Shown: one piece after another, positions 47,802 through 57,665 of the stretch
Position numbering within the stretch: the stretch's first letter is position 1
How the letters are laid out: the number at the start of each line of letters is the position of its first letter
NCBI RefSeq assembly: GCF_013839525.1
Contig: NZ_JACDIS010000001.1
Location: 124,001 to 188,000, forward strand
DNA length: 64,000 bases
DNA from: Chthonobacter rhizosphaerae
Lineage (GTDB): Bacteria; Pseudomonadota; Alphaproteobacteria; Rhizobiales; Pleomorphomonadaceae
Direction of reading: 5' to 3'
Notes under the pieces: generated by a model
Databases searched by the model: none
Told to the model about the DNA's origin: nothing
What the model saw: the letters and a program-made list of their open reading frames with translations, nothing else
Program-made: the position numbers and the translations under genes

Positions 47802-48698
47802 TCAGGCCGCGGACGGCTCGGGCTTGCGGCCGGCGAAGAGATCCTTGGCGGCGAGAAGCGCCCCGCCGGTGACGAGCAGGCACGCAAGGCCGGTGACCCG
47901 GTCGAGCGTGCCGTAGCCGGCCGCCACCAGCGTCAGCGTGGAGAGCACCGGCGCCGCATAGGCGGCCGCCCCGAGCACCTGGATGTCGCCCCGCTTCACC
48001 CCATGGTCCCACACGAAGAAGGCCGCCCCCACCGGCAGCGCCGCCAGGAGGCCCACCATGGTCCACTGCAGCGGACCGGCCGGCAGCACGGTCTCCTCGA
48101 ACAGCGCGTGGGCCACGAAGGAGAGCGCCGCCGTCGCGAGGCAGAAGCCCGCGACCGCCTCCGTCGGCACCGACGCCATCCGGCGCGACACCACCGAGTA
48201 GATCGACCAGGTGAGCGCCGAGGCGACGGCCGCCCCGTAGCCGAGCGCGTGGGCGGAGGAGAGCGACAGGCCGCCGCCGCGTCCGATCAGGAGGGCGGCG
48301 CCGACGAAGCCGAGCCCGACGCCCGCGACATGGTGCGCCCGCAACCGCTCGCCCGGCAGGAGACCGGAGAAGAGCACGATCAGGAGCGGCCAGAGGTAGT
48401 TGATGAGGTTGGCCTCCACCGGCGGCGCGTGGCGCAGCGCCGTGAAGTAGAGCGCGTGGAAGCCGAACAGCCCGCCGGTGCCCACCAGCCACACGCCCGG
48501 CGGCTGACGCAGCGACGCGAGCGTGCGCCCGGACGCCACGAGCCAAAGCGTCGCCGCGAGCCCGGACAGGCCGAAGCAGAGCCCGTTCAGGAGGAACGGC
48601 GGCACGTCGCCGGAGGCGGCCGTGAAGACGCCGAGCAGCGACCACATGACGACGGCGGTGAGGCCGATGGCGGTGGCTCGGCGGCGGGTCGGGATCAT
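47802..48698 (-). CDS. EamA/DMT family transporter
   Basis: A 298-residue membrane protein with about ten hydrophobic helices in two EamA repeats. The first repeat includes WLVGTGGLFGFHALYFTAL and VEANLINYLWPLLIVLFSG. This subgroup resembles aromatic amino-acid or metabolite exporters (YddG-like); substrate unknown. Converges with the DUF985 gene. Confidence 0.9.
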   Translation of the reverse strand: MIPTRRRATAIGLTAVVMWSLLGVFTAASGDVPPFLLNGLCFGLSGLAATLWLVASGRTLASLRQPPGVWLVGTGGLFGFHALYFTALRHAPPVEANLINYLWPLLIVLFSGLLPGERLRAHHVAGVGLGFVGAALLIGRGGGLSLSSAHALGYGAAVASALTWSIYSVVSRRMASVPTEAVAGFCLATAALSFVAHALFEETVLPAGPLQWTMVGLLAALPVGAAFFVWDHGVKRGDIQVLGAAAYAAPVLSTLTLVAAGYGTLDRVTGLACLLVTGGALLAAKDLFAGRKPEPSAA

Positions 48699-48856
48699 GG
48701 CGGGCGGTTGCGTCCGGATGGAGGATCGGGTTTCTTCCCCTTAGGGTCCGCGCGCGGCGGCCGCAACCCCCGCCGGGTCGGACGTCGCCTGTCCGCACGC
48801 GCCGGTTCGTTTCCGTTAAGTCGCACCTGCTAGAACGGCCGTCGCGGAGGCAGGGG

Positions 48857-51013
48857 ATGGGGCAGGCGAAGTCGCAGGATCGTCGTAAGGCCGAGTTCGT
48901 CCTCGGCGTGGCGCTGCCGGCCCTGCTCACGCTGGCGGCGACGGCGGTCGTGGTCTTCCTGGGTCTCGGCCGCATGGCCGACGAGGTGAACGCGATCGAC
49001 CGCGGGCACGCCGTCCGGGACGCCCGCACGGCCCTCGAAATGGTGCTGTCGCGGATCACCGCCGGCCATGCGGACTATGCCATCTGGGACGACACCGTCC
49101 GCAATCTCTACGGCATTCCCGACCCGACTTTCGTGCGCGAGAACCTGCAGGACTCCACCGCGGTGGGCAAGGTCTTCGACACCGCCTTCCTGATCGACGA
49201 GGCGGGCCGGACCGTCAGCGCCTTCCACGGCGGGGAGAGGCTCCCCGGCCCGGCGGAAACCTATCTCGGCCCCGGTCTGAAACGCGTGACCGACGGCGCG
49301 TCGCCTGGCGGCCGATCCGCCGCCACGGTCGCCTTCCTGCCGTCCCCCTGGGGCCCGATGGCTGTGGCGGCGGGGCAGGTGGTGCCCTATTCGGATCTGG
49401 TCGAAATTCCCGCCGGCCAGAGCCGCATCCTGGTGCTGGGGCTCACCCTGACGGCGGAGCGGGTGGGCGAGTACGGCCGCATCCTCAGCCTCGCCGATCT
49501 CTCCCTGTCCGACGGCCAGCCCGCCCGCGGCCCGTTCATCCCGATCACGGACGTGGACGACCGGCCGATCGCCAGTCTCGCCTGGACGGACCGCAGCCCC
49601 GGCGACGAGGCCTATGCCAACGCCGTGCCGCCGGCGCTCGGCGTGCTGGCGCTCCTCGGCGGCGTCATGGCGGTGCTCGTCTGGACCTCGTGGCGCAACC
49701 TCAAATCCGTCTACCGGGGCGAGGAGGACGCCCTGCACGCCTCGCTCCACGATCCGTTGACCGGCCTCGCCAACCGGGCCGCCTTCCAGCGCCACCTGGA
49801 CGAGGCGCTCGCGGCGACCGACGCGGAGGCGGTGAGCGTCATCTTCGTCGACCTCGACGGCTTCAAGGAGACCAACGACACCTACGGCCACGAGACCGGC
49901 GACACGCTCCTGCGCGTGGTCGCGGCGGCCTTCCGCGCCACCCTCGGCGGCGGCGGCTTCCTCGCCCGGATCGGCGGCGACGAGTTCGCCGTGGTGACCA
50001 CCGGGTTCGAGGCGGGCCGGCGGGCCTCCCTTTCGGCGGAGCGCATGATCGCGACCCTGGAGCACCCGCTCGACATCGGCGGCCGGGCGGTGGCGGTCGG
50101 CGCCTCCATCGGCATCGCGGTCGCTGACGAGGAGACCATGTCGGCGGTCGAACTGGTCCGGCGCGCGGACGTGGCCATGTACGCCGCCAAGGAGCGCGGC
50201 AAGCAGCAGGCGGTGATCTATCGCCCCGAACTCGACGACCAGCGCGCCGAACGGGCCGCCGTCGCGTCGGCCCTCCTGGCGAGCCTCCGGCAGGACGACC
50301 TCGCCGTCGCCTACCAGCCGCTCGTGGACGCGGCCACGGGCCGGCTGGTCGGCGTGGAGGCGCTGGTGCGCTGGACCCGCCCCGGTTTCGGCGCCGTGCC
50401 GCCGTCGGACTTCATCCCGATCGCCGAGGAGATGGGCATCATCGAGGAGCTCGGCGCCTGGGTGCTCCGGCGGGCCTGCCGCGACGCGCGCCAGTGGCCG
50501 TCGCTGCGCGTGTCGGTGAACGTGTCGCCGGCCCAGTTCCGCAACCCGAACTTCGAGGTGCTGGTGGAGCGCGTCCTGGCGGAGACCGGCCTGTCCGGCA
50601 CCCGCCTGGAGATCGAGATCACCGAGACCTTCCTGATCGCCCACCCGGACCGGGCGCAGGAGATGCTGGCCGCGGTGCGCCGGCTCGGCGTCAGCGTGGC
50701 GCTCGACGACTTCGGCACCGGGTTCTCGTCCATCGGCTATCTGCGGCGCTTCGCCTTCGACAAGGTCAAGATCGACCGCAGCCTGGTGAACGGAATGACG
50801 GCCGACAAGGCGACCCAGAAGCTGGTGCTCGCCTCCATCGCGCTCGCGAACGCCCTCGGCATCCGGGTGGCGGCGGAGGGCATCGAGACCGCGGCCGAGG
50901 CCGCGCTTCTGGCCGAGGCCGGCTGCCACGAGCTCCAGGGCTACTACTTCGGCCGGCCCATGGCGGCCGAGCGCATTCCGGCGGACCCCGCGCTGGTGGA
51001 CCGGGCGTCCTGA
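48857..51013 (+). CDS. membrane GGDEF-EAL protein with CHASE4-like sensor
   Basis: A 718-residue c-di-GMP enzyme. TM1 is about 14-38, followed by a periplasmic CHASE4-like domain (SRITAGHADYAIWDDTVRN), TM2 about 257-279, GGDEF about 297-460 with an intact GGDEF at 373-377, and EAL about 478-715 with EAL at 501-503 and DDFGTGFSS. No RxxD inhibitory site precedes GGDEF. Both synthesis and hydrolysis of c-di-GMP look possible. Confidence 0.93.
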   Translation: MGQAKSQDRRKAEFVLGVALPALLTLAATAVVVFLGLGRMADEVNAIDRGHAVRDARTALEMVLSRITAGHADYAIWDDTVRNLYGIPDPTFVRENLQDSTAVGKVFDTAFLIDEAGRTVSAFHGGERLPGPAETYLGPGLKRVTDGASPGGRSAATVAFLPSPWGPMAVAAGQVVPYSDLVEIPAGQSRILVLGLTLTAERVGEYGRILSLADLSLSDGQPARGPFIPITDVDDRPIASLAWTDRSPGDEAYANAVPPALGVLALLGGVMAVLVWTSWRNLKSVYRGEEDALHASLHDPLTGLANRAAFQRHLDEALAATDAEAVSVIFVDLDGFKETNDTYGHETGDTLLRVVAAAFRATLGGGGFLARIGGDEFAVVTTGFEAGRRASLSAERMIATLEHPLDIGGRAVAVGASIGIAVADEETMSAVELVRRADVAMYAAKERGKQQAVIYRPELDDQRAERAAVASALLASLRQDDLAVAYQPLVDAATGRLVGVEALVRWTRPGFGAVPPSDFIPIAEEMGIIEELGAWVLRRACRDARQWPSLRVSVNVSPAQFRNPNFEVLVERVLAETGLSGTRLEIEITETFLIAHPDRAQEMLAAVRRLGVSVALDDFGTGFSSIGYLRRFAFDKVKIDRSLVNGMTADKATQKLVLASIALANALGIRVAAEGIETAAEAALLAEAGCHELQGYYFGRPMAAERIPADPALVDRAS

Positions 51014-51046
51014 CGGGCGCATCGCCGCAGGCGGTCGTCGGATCGG

Positions 51047-51079
51047 CGCTCGTGTCGGCGAAGACGCTCGTGTCGGCGA
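51047..51079. repeat. 15-base direct repeat, period 18
   Basis: CGCTCGTGTCGGCGA occurs at 51047-51061 and 51065-51079 in the gap between the GGDEF-EAL and HNH genes. No coding role is apparent. Confidence 0.7.
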
Positions 51080-51105
51080 GGGGGGTCCGCGCCGGGGCCC
51101 GGCGA

Positions 51106-51663
51106 TCAGGGGTCGAGCTCGGTGTCCCAGTAGAGGAAGTCGAGCCAGCTGTCGTGGAGGAAGTTCGGCGGGAAGAGCCGGCCGTTGTTGTGCAGGTCCT
51201 GCACGGACGGGGCGAACGGGTGCATGTGCAGCACCATGCCGGCCTCGCCGACCGTCTTGTTCGCCTTTTTCAGATTGCAGGGGGAGCAGGCGGTGACGAC
51301 GTTCTCCCAGGTGGTCTGGCCGCCCTTGGATCGCGGCACCAGGTGGTCGAACGTCAGGTCTTCCCGGGAGCCGCAATATTGGCAGCTGAAACGATCGCGC
51401 AGGAAGACGTTGAAGCGTGTGAAGGCAGGGTGTCGGGACGGCTTGACGAAAGTCTTGAGGGAGACGACGGAGGGTAATCGGAACTCGAAGCTCGGACTTC
51501 GGACAACGAGATCGTATTCGGATACGATGTTGACCCGATCCAGGAAGACAGCCTTGATGGCGTCCTGCCACGACCAGAGCGACAGGGGATAGTAACTCAG
51601 CGGACGGTAGTCCGCATTGAGAACCAGCGCCGGATGCGCGTCCGGCGAGACGGCAATCGTCAC
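51106..51663 (-). CDS. HNH endonuclease family protein
   Basis: A 185-residue protein with a zinc-stabilised HNH domain: CQYCGSREDLTFDHLVPRS then GGQTTWENVVTACSPCNLKK. Such stand-alone HNH proteins are widely conserved in alphaproteobacteria; the cellular substrate is unknown. The region upstream (51664-51812) is AT-richer and likely contains its promoter. Confidence 0.92.
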   Translation of the reverse strand: MTIAVSPDAHPALVLNADYRPLSYYPLSLWSWQDAIKAVFLDRVNIVSEYDLVVRSPSFEFRLPSVVSLKTFVKPSRHPAFTRFNVFLRDRFSCQYCGSREDLTFDHLVPRSKGGQTTWENVVTACSPCNLKKANKTVGEAGMVLHMHPFAPSVQDLHNNGRLFPPNFLHDSWLDFLYWDTELDP

Positions 51664-51812
51664 CTCACGCTCTCCTCGACCGAATCCGGGGTGAACCTTA
51701 GAGACGTGGTCGGGATAATGTATAGCGTCTGTGTCAGGCCTGTGAAGCGTGTGATTCGCCGAAAGATGTCTTTGTCACAGGCAAGTGGCCCGCGCTCCGG
51801 CGTTCCTCGCGG

Positions 51813-52661
51813 TCATTGCTCAGCGTCCGAGGCCTTCTCCAGGAACCGGTTCCAGACCCGCGTCGGCAGCACCCGCTTGACGATCGCGAGCGTCTTCGTC
51901 GGCGTGGTCACCCGGTAGACCGGCCGCGGCGACCGGCTCTCGCACGCCTCGATCAGGCACGCGACCACCGACTCGGGCGGCAGCTTGAAGCGCGACGCTC
52001 CGCCCCGCTCCATCCGGGCCAGCCGGCGCTTGTAGACCTCCCTGTGCGGCGAGGTCTCGATCGCGATGGTCTCATGGAACCGGCGCATGGAGGCGGCCAC
52101 GAAATTGGTCGCGATCGGGCCGGGCTGGATCGACACCACGTCGACGCCCGTGCCGGAAAGCTCCAGCCGCATCGTGTCGCTGAGGCCCTCCAGGGCGTGC
52201 TTGGAGGCGATGTAGGCGCCCCGGTATTTCATCGCCATGAAGCCGAGGATGGACGAACACTGGACGATCCGCCCGAACCGGCGCGCCCGCATGGCCGGCA
52301 GCACCCGGCAGGTGAGGTCGTGCCAGCCGAACACGTTCGCCTCGAACTGCGCCCGGAGCACGTCCGGCGTCAGGTCCTCCACGGCGCCGGGCTGGCCGTA
52401 GGCGCCGTTGTTGAAGAGGGCGTCGATCCGCCCGCCGGTCTCGTCCAGCACCCGGTCCGCCGTCGCGGCGATCGTGTCAGGCTTCGTGTAGTCCAGGGTC
52501 AGCGCCGTCACGCCGGAAAGGGCGCCCACCCGCTCGGCGTCCGCGTCCGTCCGCACGGTCGCGTAGACCCGCCAGCCCCGCGCCGCCATGTCGCGCGCGG
52601 ACGCGTAGCCGATCCCCGACGAGGCCCCCGTGATCAGGATCACCCGCTTGTCGTCCGCCAT
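51813..52661 (-). CDS. short-chain dehydrogenase/reductase
   Basis: A 282-residue SDR with the cofactor motif ITGASSGIGYASA, the NNG segment (LFNNGAYGQPG in place of NNAG) and the catalytic Y-x3-K in YIASKHALEG. Start uncertain between ATG 52661 (MADDKRVILITGAS) and an in-frame ATG at 52697. Follows the patatin gene by 57 bases on the same strand. Substrate unknown. Confidence 0.9.
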   Translation of the reverse strand: MADDKRVILITGASSGIGYASARDMAARGWRVYATVRTDADAERVGALSGVTALTLDYTKPDTIAATADRVLDETGGRIDALFNNGAYGQPGAVEDLTPDVLRAQFEANVFGWHDLTCRVLPAMRARRFGRIVQCSSILGFMAMKYRGAYIASKHALEGLSDTMRLELSGTGVDVVSIQPGPIATNFVAASMRRFHETIAIETSPHREVYKRRLARMERGGASRFKLPPESVVACLIEACESRSPRPVYRVTTPTKTLAIVKRVLPTRVWNRFLEKASDAEQ

Positions 52662-52718
52662 GGTCGCTGGTCTCGTCTCGTCAGGATGGGAGGGCATGAT
52701 CGCCTGAAGGCCTGGATG

Positions 52719-53741
52719 TCACGCGAAGGCGCCGCGCAGGTCCAGCGTCCCGCGCACCCCGATGTCGTCGAAGTGGTCGTCGAGGAACCGGTGCGCCGCG
52801 TCCCGGCCGATCGCCTTCAGATCCTCGAAGAAGGCGAACGACGTGTCCAGGCGCGTGGACCCCGAATAGGCGGCGAGGTCTTCGGCCCCGTCGATCCGGT
52901 GCACCCGGTTGGTCTGGTAGAGCGTCGGGTCCAGGCGCCCTTCCGCGTTCATGCGGTTCACGAAGTCGATGGCGCGCAGTTCGCGCAGCAGCGAGCCGTT
53001 GAACGTGATCTCGTTCACCCGCTCCAGGATGTCCTTGGCGGTGCGCGGCACCTCCGGCCGGACGATGGGGTTGATCTGGACGAGCAGGATGTCGCCGGTG
53101 CGGGTCTCGCCGAAGAAGGGGAAGAGCGGGGGGTTGCCCATGTAGCCGCCGTCCCAGTAGTGCTCGCCGTCGATCTCCACCGCATGGAACAGCATGGGCA
53201 GGCAGGCGGACGCCATCACGGCGTCCGGCGACAGGTCCCGGTTGGTGAAGACCTTGATCTTGCCGCTGGTCACGGTGGTGGCCGAGATGAAGATCTTCAG
53301 GTCGCGGCAGCCTTTCAGCGCCTCGAAGTCCACCTGTTCGGCGATCAGGTCCTTCAGCGGGTTCACGTTGAGCGGATTGAAGTCGTAGGGGCTCGCCATC
53401 TGGGCGAACAGGTCCAGGAAGGGCAGCTTCGGCGTCTTGAACGGCATGTGCCAGGCGCCGAACCAGGTCTCCAGAAGCGTGGTCCGCGGCCCCGCCACCC
53501 GGCCCTCCAGGCTGATCCCGCGCCAGAACCGGTCGAGCGCGAGGCGCGCCCCCTCGGTGCCGCCCGTCGCATATCCGGCCGCCAGCACCACCGCGTTCAT
53601 GGCGCCGGCGCTCGCCCCGGAGATCGCCTCGAAGCCGATGCGCTCGTCCTCCAGGAGCGCGTCGAGCACGCCCCAGGTGAAGGCCCCGTGGGCGCCGCCG
53701 CCCTGGAGGGCGAGGTTGACGATCTTGCGGCCGGGGCTCAT
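52719..53741 (-). CDS. patatin-like phospholipase
   Basis: A 340-residue serine acyl hydrolase: oxyanion loop LQGGGAHGAF, nucleophile elbow GASAGAMNA and catalytic Asp in WDGGYMGNPPLF. It lies 31 bases after bdhA, a pairing seen in other alphaproteobacteria. It may release fatty acids from lipids or act on PHB-linked metabolism; substrate unknown. Confidence 0.93.
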   Translation of the reverse strand: MSPGRKIVNLALQGGGAHGAFTWGVLDALLEDERIGFEAISGASAGAMNAVVLAAGYATGGTEGARLALDRFWRGISLEGRVAGPRTTLLETWFGAWHMPFKTPKLPFLDLFAQMASPYDFNPLNVNPLKDLIAEQVDFEALKGCRDLKIFISATTVTSGKIKVFTNRDLSPDAVMASACLPMLFHAVEIDGEHYWDGGYMGNPPLFPFFGETRTGDILLVQINPIVRPEVPRTAKDILERVNEITFNGSLLRELRAIDFVNRMNAEGRLDPTLYQTNRVHRIDGAEDLAAYSGSTRLDTSFAFFEDLKAIGRDAAHRFLDDHFDDIGVRGTLDLRGAFA

Positions 53742-53772
53742 GCGGCCAGCCGCCGGACGGTCTGGAGCACGC

Positions 53773-54555
53773 TCATTGGGCGGTCCAGCCGCCGTCGATC
53801 GGCAGCGTCGCCCCGGTGATGGAGCGGGCCGCGTCGGTGGCCAGATAGACCGCGAGCGCCGCCACCTCGTCCACGGTCACGAACTCCTTGGTGGGCTGGG
53901 CGGCGAGGAGAACGTCGCGCCTCACCTGCTCTTCCGTCAGGCCGCGGGCCTTCATGGTGTCGGGGATCTGCTTCTCCACGAGCGGCGTCCACACGTAGGC
54001 GGGCGCGATCGCGTTGACCGTGATGCCATGGGTGGCGAGTTCCAGCGCCACGGTCTTGGTGAGGCCCGCGATGCCGTGCTTGGCCGCCACATAGGCCGAC
54101 TTGTAGGGCGACGCCACCAGCGCGTGGGCGGACGCCGTGTTGATGATCCGGCCGGAGCCCTGCCGCTTCATGATCGGCACCGCCGCCCGGATGGTGTGGA
54201 AGGCCGACGTGAGATTGATCGCGATGATCTGGTCCCACTTCTCGGCCGGGAAGTCCTCCACGGGGGCCACGTGCTGGACGCCCGCGTTGTTGACCAGGAT
54301 GTCGAGCCGGCCGAACGTCCGGTCGGCGAGCGCGATCAGGTCGGCGATCTCCGCCGGCTTCGTCATGTCGGCGGCCGAATGGAGCACCCGCACGCCCGTC
54401 TCGGCCTCCAGTCCGGCCCGCACGCGCTCGATCTCGGCGGGATCGCCGAGACCGTTGAGCACCACGTCCGCGCCCTGGCGGGCGAAGGCCGTGGCGATCG
54501 ACAGGCCGATTCCGGACGTGGATCCGGTGACCACCGCCGCTTTTCCCTTGAACAT
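53773..54555 (-). CDS. bdhA: 3-hydroxybutyrate dehydrogenase
   Basis: A 260-residue SDR interconverting 3-hydroxybutyrate and acetoacetate in PHB/ketone metabolism. Motifs: VTGSTSGIGLSIA, NNAGVQHVAPVEDFP, active-site SAYVAAKHG and a C-terminal ITGATLPIDGGWTAQ. The QHV segment after NNAG is characteristic of BDH. ATG at 54555 preferred over an upstream in-frame start. Confidence 0.92.
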   Translation of the reverse strand: MFKGKAAVVTGSTSGIGLSIATAFARQGADVVLNGLGDPAEIERVRAGLEAETGVRVLHSAADMTKPAEIADLIALADRTFGRLDILVNNAGVQHVAPVEDFPAEKWDQIIAINLTSAFHTIRAAVPIMKRQGSGRIINTASAHALVASPYKSAYVAAKHGIAGLTKTVALELATHGITVNAIAPAYVWTPLVEKQIPDTMKARGLTEEQVRRDVLLAAQPTKEFVTVDEVAALAVYLATDAARSITGATLPIDGGWTAQ

Positions 54556-54742
54556 GACGGTCCTCCGATCGAACCTTTGCCGCAGTCGCACAAGACTATG
54601 GCGCGGCGCACCCTGAACGCCAGCCCCACCGGTTCCCGATCTGGTGATCGCCGCCCGCGACGGCGGCCGGACCGAACCGCCCTTCCGCCCCGGGGGCGAG
54701 GTGGCTATATGAGGGGCGAGGACAACCCGCGAGGCTCTCGCC

Positions 54743-55300
54743 GTGCACGGCCACGACGACCAAGACGACGGTCACGACCACGGTCACGACCACCAGATCT
54801 GCCGGCACGACGCCCTCAGCCGCGCCGAGAAGCGCTGCGAGACGCGCGGACTGCGGCTGACGGCCCAGCGCCGGCAGGTGCTGGACGTGCTCCTCGCCCG
54901 CCATGTGCCCATGTCCGCCTACGAGATCATCGACCGCATCGCCGACCGGACCCGGCGGCCGAGCCCGATCTCGGTCTACCGGGCGCTCGACTTCCTGGTC
55001 GCCAACGGCTTCGTGCACCGTATCGAAAGCCGCAACGCCTTCCTGGCCTGCAGCCACGACCACGGCGAGGAGCCCGGCAACCCGGCCCTCGTCTTCCTTC
55101 TGTGCGAGGCCTGCGGCGTAGCCGCGGAGGCGGAGGACGCCGGCCTCGGCGCCCTCCTCGACCGCATGGCGGACGCGGCCGGCTTCCGGCCGGCCTCCGC
55201 CGTCCTGGAAGTGCGCGGCGTCTGCGGCGCCTGCCGGGCCGTCGGCGCGACAGCGCGGACCGGCGCGGCCGAACCCGCCCTCACCTTCGGAGACGACTGA
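54743..55300 (+). CDS. zur: Fur-family regulator, probably Zur
   Basis: A 185-residue repressor with a His/Asp-rich N-terminus (HGHDDQDDGHDHGHDHQIC), a winged HTH (LRLTAQRRQVLDVLL; PISVYRALDFLVANGFVHR) and a dimer domain with two cysteine pairs (LCEACG and VCGACRA), the structural zinc site of many Zur proteins. Zinc control is inferred. GTG start at 54743; its TGA abuts the ispG ATG. Confidence 0.88.
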   Translation: MHGHDDQDDGHDHGHDHQICRHDALSRAEKRCETRGLRLTAQRRQVLDVLLARHVPMSAYEIIDRIADRTRRPSPISVYRALDFLVANGFVHRIESRNAFLACSHDHGEEPGNPALVFLLCEACGVAAEAEDAGLGALLDRMADAAGFRPASAVLEVRGVCGACRAVGATARTGAAEPALTFGDD

Positions 55301-56572
55301 ATGACCGATTTCACCGCGCCCCAGCCGCGCCGGGCGTCCGTGCCCGTGCGAGTCGGCTCCGTCCTCGTCGGCGGATCGGCGCCCATCGTCGTCCAGTCGA
55401 TGACCAACACCGACACCGCCGACGTGGACGGCACGGTCGCCCAGGTGGCCGCCCTCGCCCGGGCGGGCTCCGAATTGGTGCGCATCACGGTCGACCGCGA
55501 CGAGAGCGCCGCCGCCGTCCCTAAGATCCGGGAACGGCTGGAGCGCCTCGGCCTCGACGTGCCGCTCATCGGCGACTTCCACTACATCGGCCACAAGCTC
55601 CTCGCCGACCACCCGGCCTGCGCGGAGGCGCTCGCCAAGTATCGGATCAACCCGGGCAACGTCGGCTTCAAGGACAAGAAGGACAAGCAGTTCGGCGACA
55701 TCATTGAAACCGCCGCCCGCTGGAACAAGCCGGTGCGCATCGGCGTCAACTGGGGCTCGCTCGACCAGGACCTCCTCACCCACCTGATGGACGAGAACCA
55801 GGCGAACGGCTTCCCCCTCTCGGCCCAGGACGTGATGCGCGAGGCGATCGTCCAGTCCGCCATCCTGTCCGCCGAGCGGGCCGAGGAGATCGGCCTGCCG
55901 CGCGAGAAGATTATCCTGTCGGCAAAGGTCAGCCAGGTGCAGGACCTGATCGCCGTCTACGTGGAGCTCGCCAAACGCTCCAACCACGCCCTCCACCTCG
56001 GCCTCACCGAGGCCGGCATGGGCACCAAGGGCATCGTGGCGTCGTCCGCCGCCATGAGCATCCTCCTCCAGCAGGGCATCGGCGACACCATCCGGGTCTC
56101 GCTGACGCCGGAGCCGAACGGCGACCGCACCCGGGAGGTGCAGGTCGCCCAGGAACTCCTGCAGGTGATGGGCTTCCGCGCCTTCGTGCCGGTGGTCGCC
56201 GCCTGTCCGGGCTGCGGGCGCACCACGTCCACGGTGTTCCAGGAGCTCGCCAAGACCATCCAGGACCAGATCCGCGAGTCCATGCCGGTCTGGCGCGAAA
56301 CCTATCCGGGCGTCGAAGGCCTCAAGGTGGCCGTCATGGGCTGCGTGGTGAACGGGCCGGGCGAATCCAAGCACGCCGACATCGGCATCTCGCTGCCGGG
56401 CACCGGCGAGGCTCCGGCCGCGCCCGTCTTCATCGACGGCCGGAAGGCCGTCACGTTGCGCGGTCCGCGCATCGCCGAGGACTTCCAGGAGCTGGTGCTC
56501 GACTATATCGAGAAGCGCTACGGGCGGGGCGCGCCCGTCGCCCCGGCGCCGGAGAGCGAGACCGCCGCCTGA
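55301..56572 (+). CDS. ispG: 4-hydroxy-3-methylbut-2-enyl diphosphate synthase
   Basis: A 423-residue 4Fe-4S enzyme of the MEP isoprenoid pathway. It starts with [20 protein letters not shown], and the cluster cysteines are in ACPGCGRTT and [10 protein letters not shown]. Start ATG directly follows the zur stop with no gap, so the two are cotranscribed. Confidence 0.97.
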   Translation: MTDFTAPQPRRASVPVRVGSVLVGGSAPIVVQSMTNTDTADVDGTVAQVAALARAGSELVRITVDRDESAAAVPKIRERLERLGLDVPLIGDFHYIGHKLLADHPACAEALAKYRINPGNVGFKDKKDKQFGDIIETAARWNKPVRIGVNWGSLDQDLLTHLMDENQANGFPLSAQDVMREAIVQSAILSAERAEEIGLPREKIILSAKVSQVQDLIAVYVELAKRSNHALHLGLTEAGMGTKGIVASSAAMSILLQQGIGDTIRVSLTPEPNGDRTREVQVAQELLQVMGFRAFVPVVAACPGCGRTTSTVFQELAKTIQDQIRESMPVWRETYPGVEGLKVAVMGCVVNGPGESKHADIGISLPGTGEAPAAPVFIDGRKAVTLRGPRIAEDFQELVLDYIEKRYGRGAPVAPAPESETAA

Positions 56573-56597
56573 CCGGCGGTCGGACAAGGGGTCGGCC

Positions 56598-57602
56598 ATG
56601 GACGTCGCCGTCTTCAACACCAAGCCCTACGACCGGCGCTATCTGGAGGCCGCGAACGCGGACGGCCGCCACGGCCTCCTGTTCCTGGAGCCGCATCTCT
56701 CCCCGGAAACGGCGCTGCTTGCAAAGGGCCACGCGGCCGTCTGCGTCTTCGTCAACGACCGGCTGGACGCCCCCGTCCTGGAGCGCCTCAACGACGGCGG
56801 CGTCAGCCTGATCGCGCTCCGCTGTGCGGGCTTCAACAACGTGGACCTCGCCGCCGCCAAGGCGCTCGGCCTGACGGTCGCGCGGGTGCCGGCCTATTCG
56901 CCCCATGCGGTCGCCGAGCACACCATCGCCCTGATGCTCACCCTCAACCGGCGCATCCACCGCGCCTACAACCGCGTCCGCGAGGGCAATTTCGCTCTCG
57001 ACGGCCTGATCGGCTTCGACCTCCACGGCAAGACCGCGGGCGTGGTCGGCACCGGCAAGATCGGCGCCCTCGTCGCCGGCATCCTGAAGGGCTTCGGCTG
57101 CCGGGTGATCGCCTACGACGCCCGTCGCGACCCGGCCTGCGAGGCGGCGGGCGTCGCCTACGTGGACTTTCCCACCCTCTGCCGGGAGAGCGACGTCATC
57201 ACGCTCCACTGCCCGCTGACGCCGGACACCCACCACCTGATCGACGCCGAGGCGATCGCCGCCATGAAGCGCGGCGTCATGCTGGTCAACACCAGCCGCG
57301 GCGCGGTGGTGGACACGGCCGCCGTCCTGAAGGGGCTGAAGTCCGGCATGATCGGGGCCGTCGCCCTCGACGTCTACGAGGAGGAGGGCGACTTCTTTTT
57401 CGAGGACCTCTCCAACCGCTACATCGGCGACGACCTGTTCGCCCGCCTGCTGACCTTTCCGAACGTCCTCATCACTGGCCACCAGGCCTTCCTCACCCAC
57501 GAGGCGCTGACCGCCATCGCCGAGACGACGATCGGCAACATCACCGCCTTCGAGACGACCGGACGGGCGCTCCATCCGGTGTCCGTCGAGAAGGTCGGCT
57601 GA
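56598..57602 (+). CDS. 2-hydroxyacid dehydrogenase (D-lactate dehydrogenase-like)
   Basis: A 334-residue NAD-dependent enzyme. Catalytic Arg lies in [11 protein letters not shown], the NAD loop is [13 protein letters not shown], Glu is in [13 protein letters not shown] and His in [12 protein letters not shown]. The FFFED loop is typical of fermentative D-LDH (LdhA) rather than glyoxylate reductases. Starts 25 bases after ispG. Confidence 0.92.
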   Translation: MDVAVFNTKPYDRRYLEAANADGRHGLLFLEPHLSPETALLAKGHAAVCVFVNDRLDAPVLERLNDGGVSLIALRCAGFNNVDLAAAKALGLTVARVPAYSPHAVAEHTIALMLTLNRRIHRAYNRVREGNFALDGLIGFDLHGKTAGVVGTGKIGALVAGILKGFGCRVIAYDARRDPACEAAGVAYVDFPTLCRESDVITLHCPLTPDTHHLIDAEAIAAMKRGVMLVNTSRGAVVDTAAVLKGLKSGMIGAVALDVYEEEGDFFFEDLSNRYIGDDLFARLLTFPNVLITGHQAFLTHEALTAIAETTIGNITAFETTGRALHPVSVEKVG

Positions 57603-57665
57603 GGCGGGCCCGACGTCGAGCGGGGCGCCCCCGACATCCGTCCGCGCTCGCGCCGCGGCCGGCGT

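Noticed and set aside
51013-51106. The 15-base direct repeat as an attachment or insertion site
   Set aside because: Only two copies in a 93-base gap, no integrase, transposase or tRNA nearby; simple slippage is enough to explain it.
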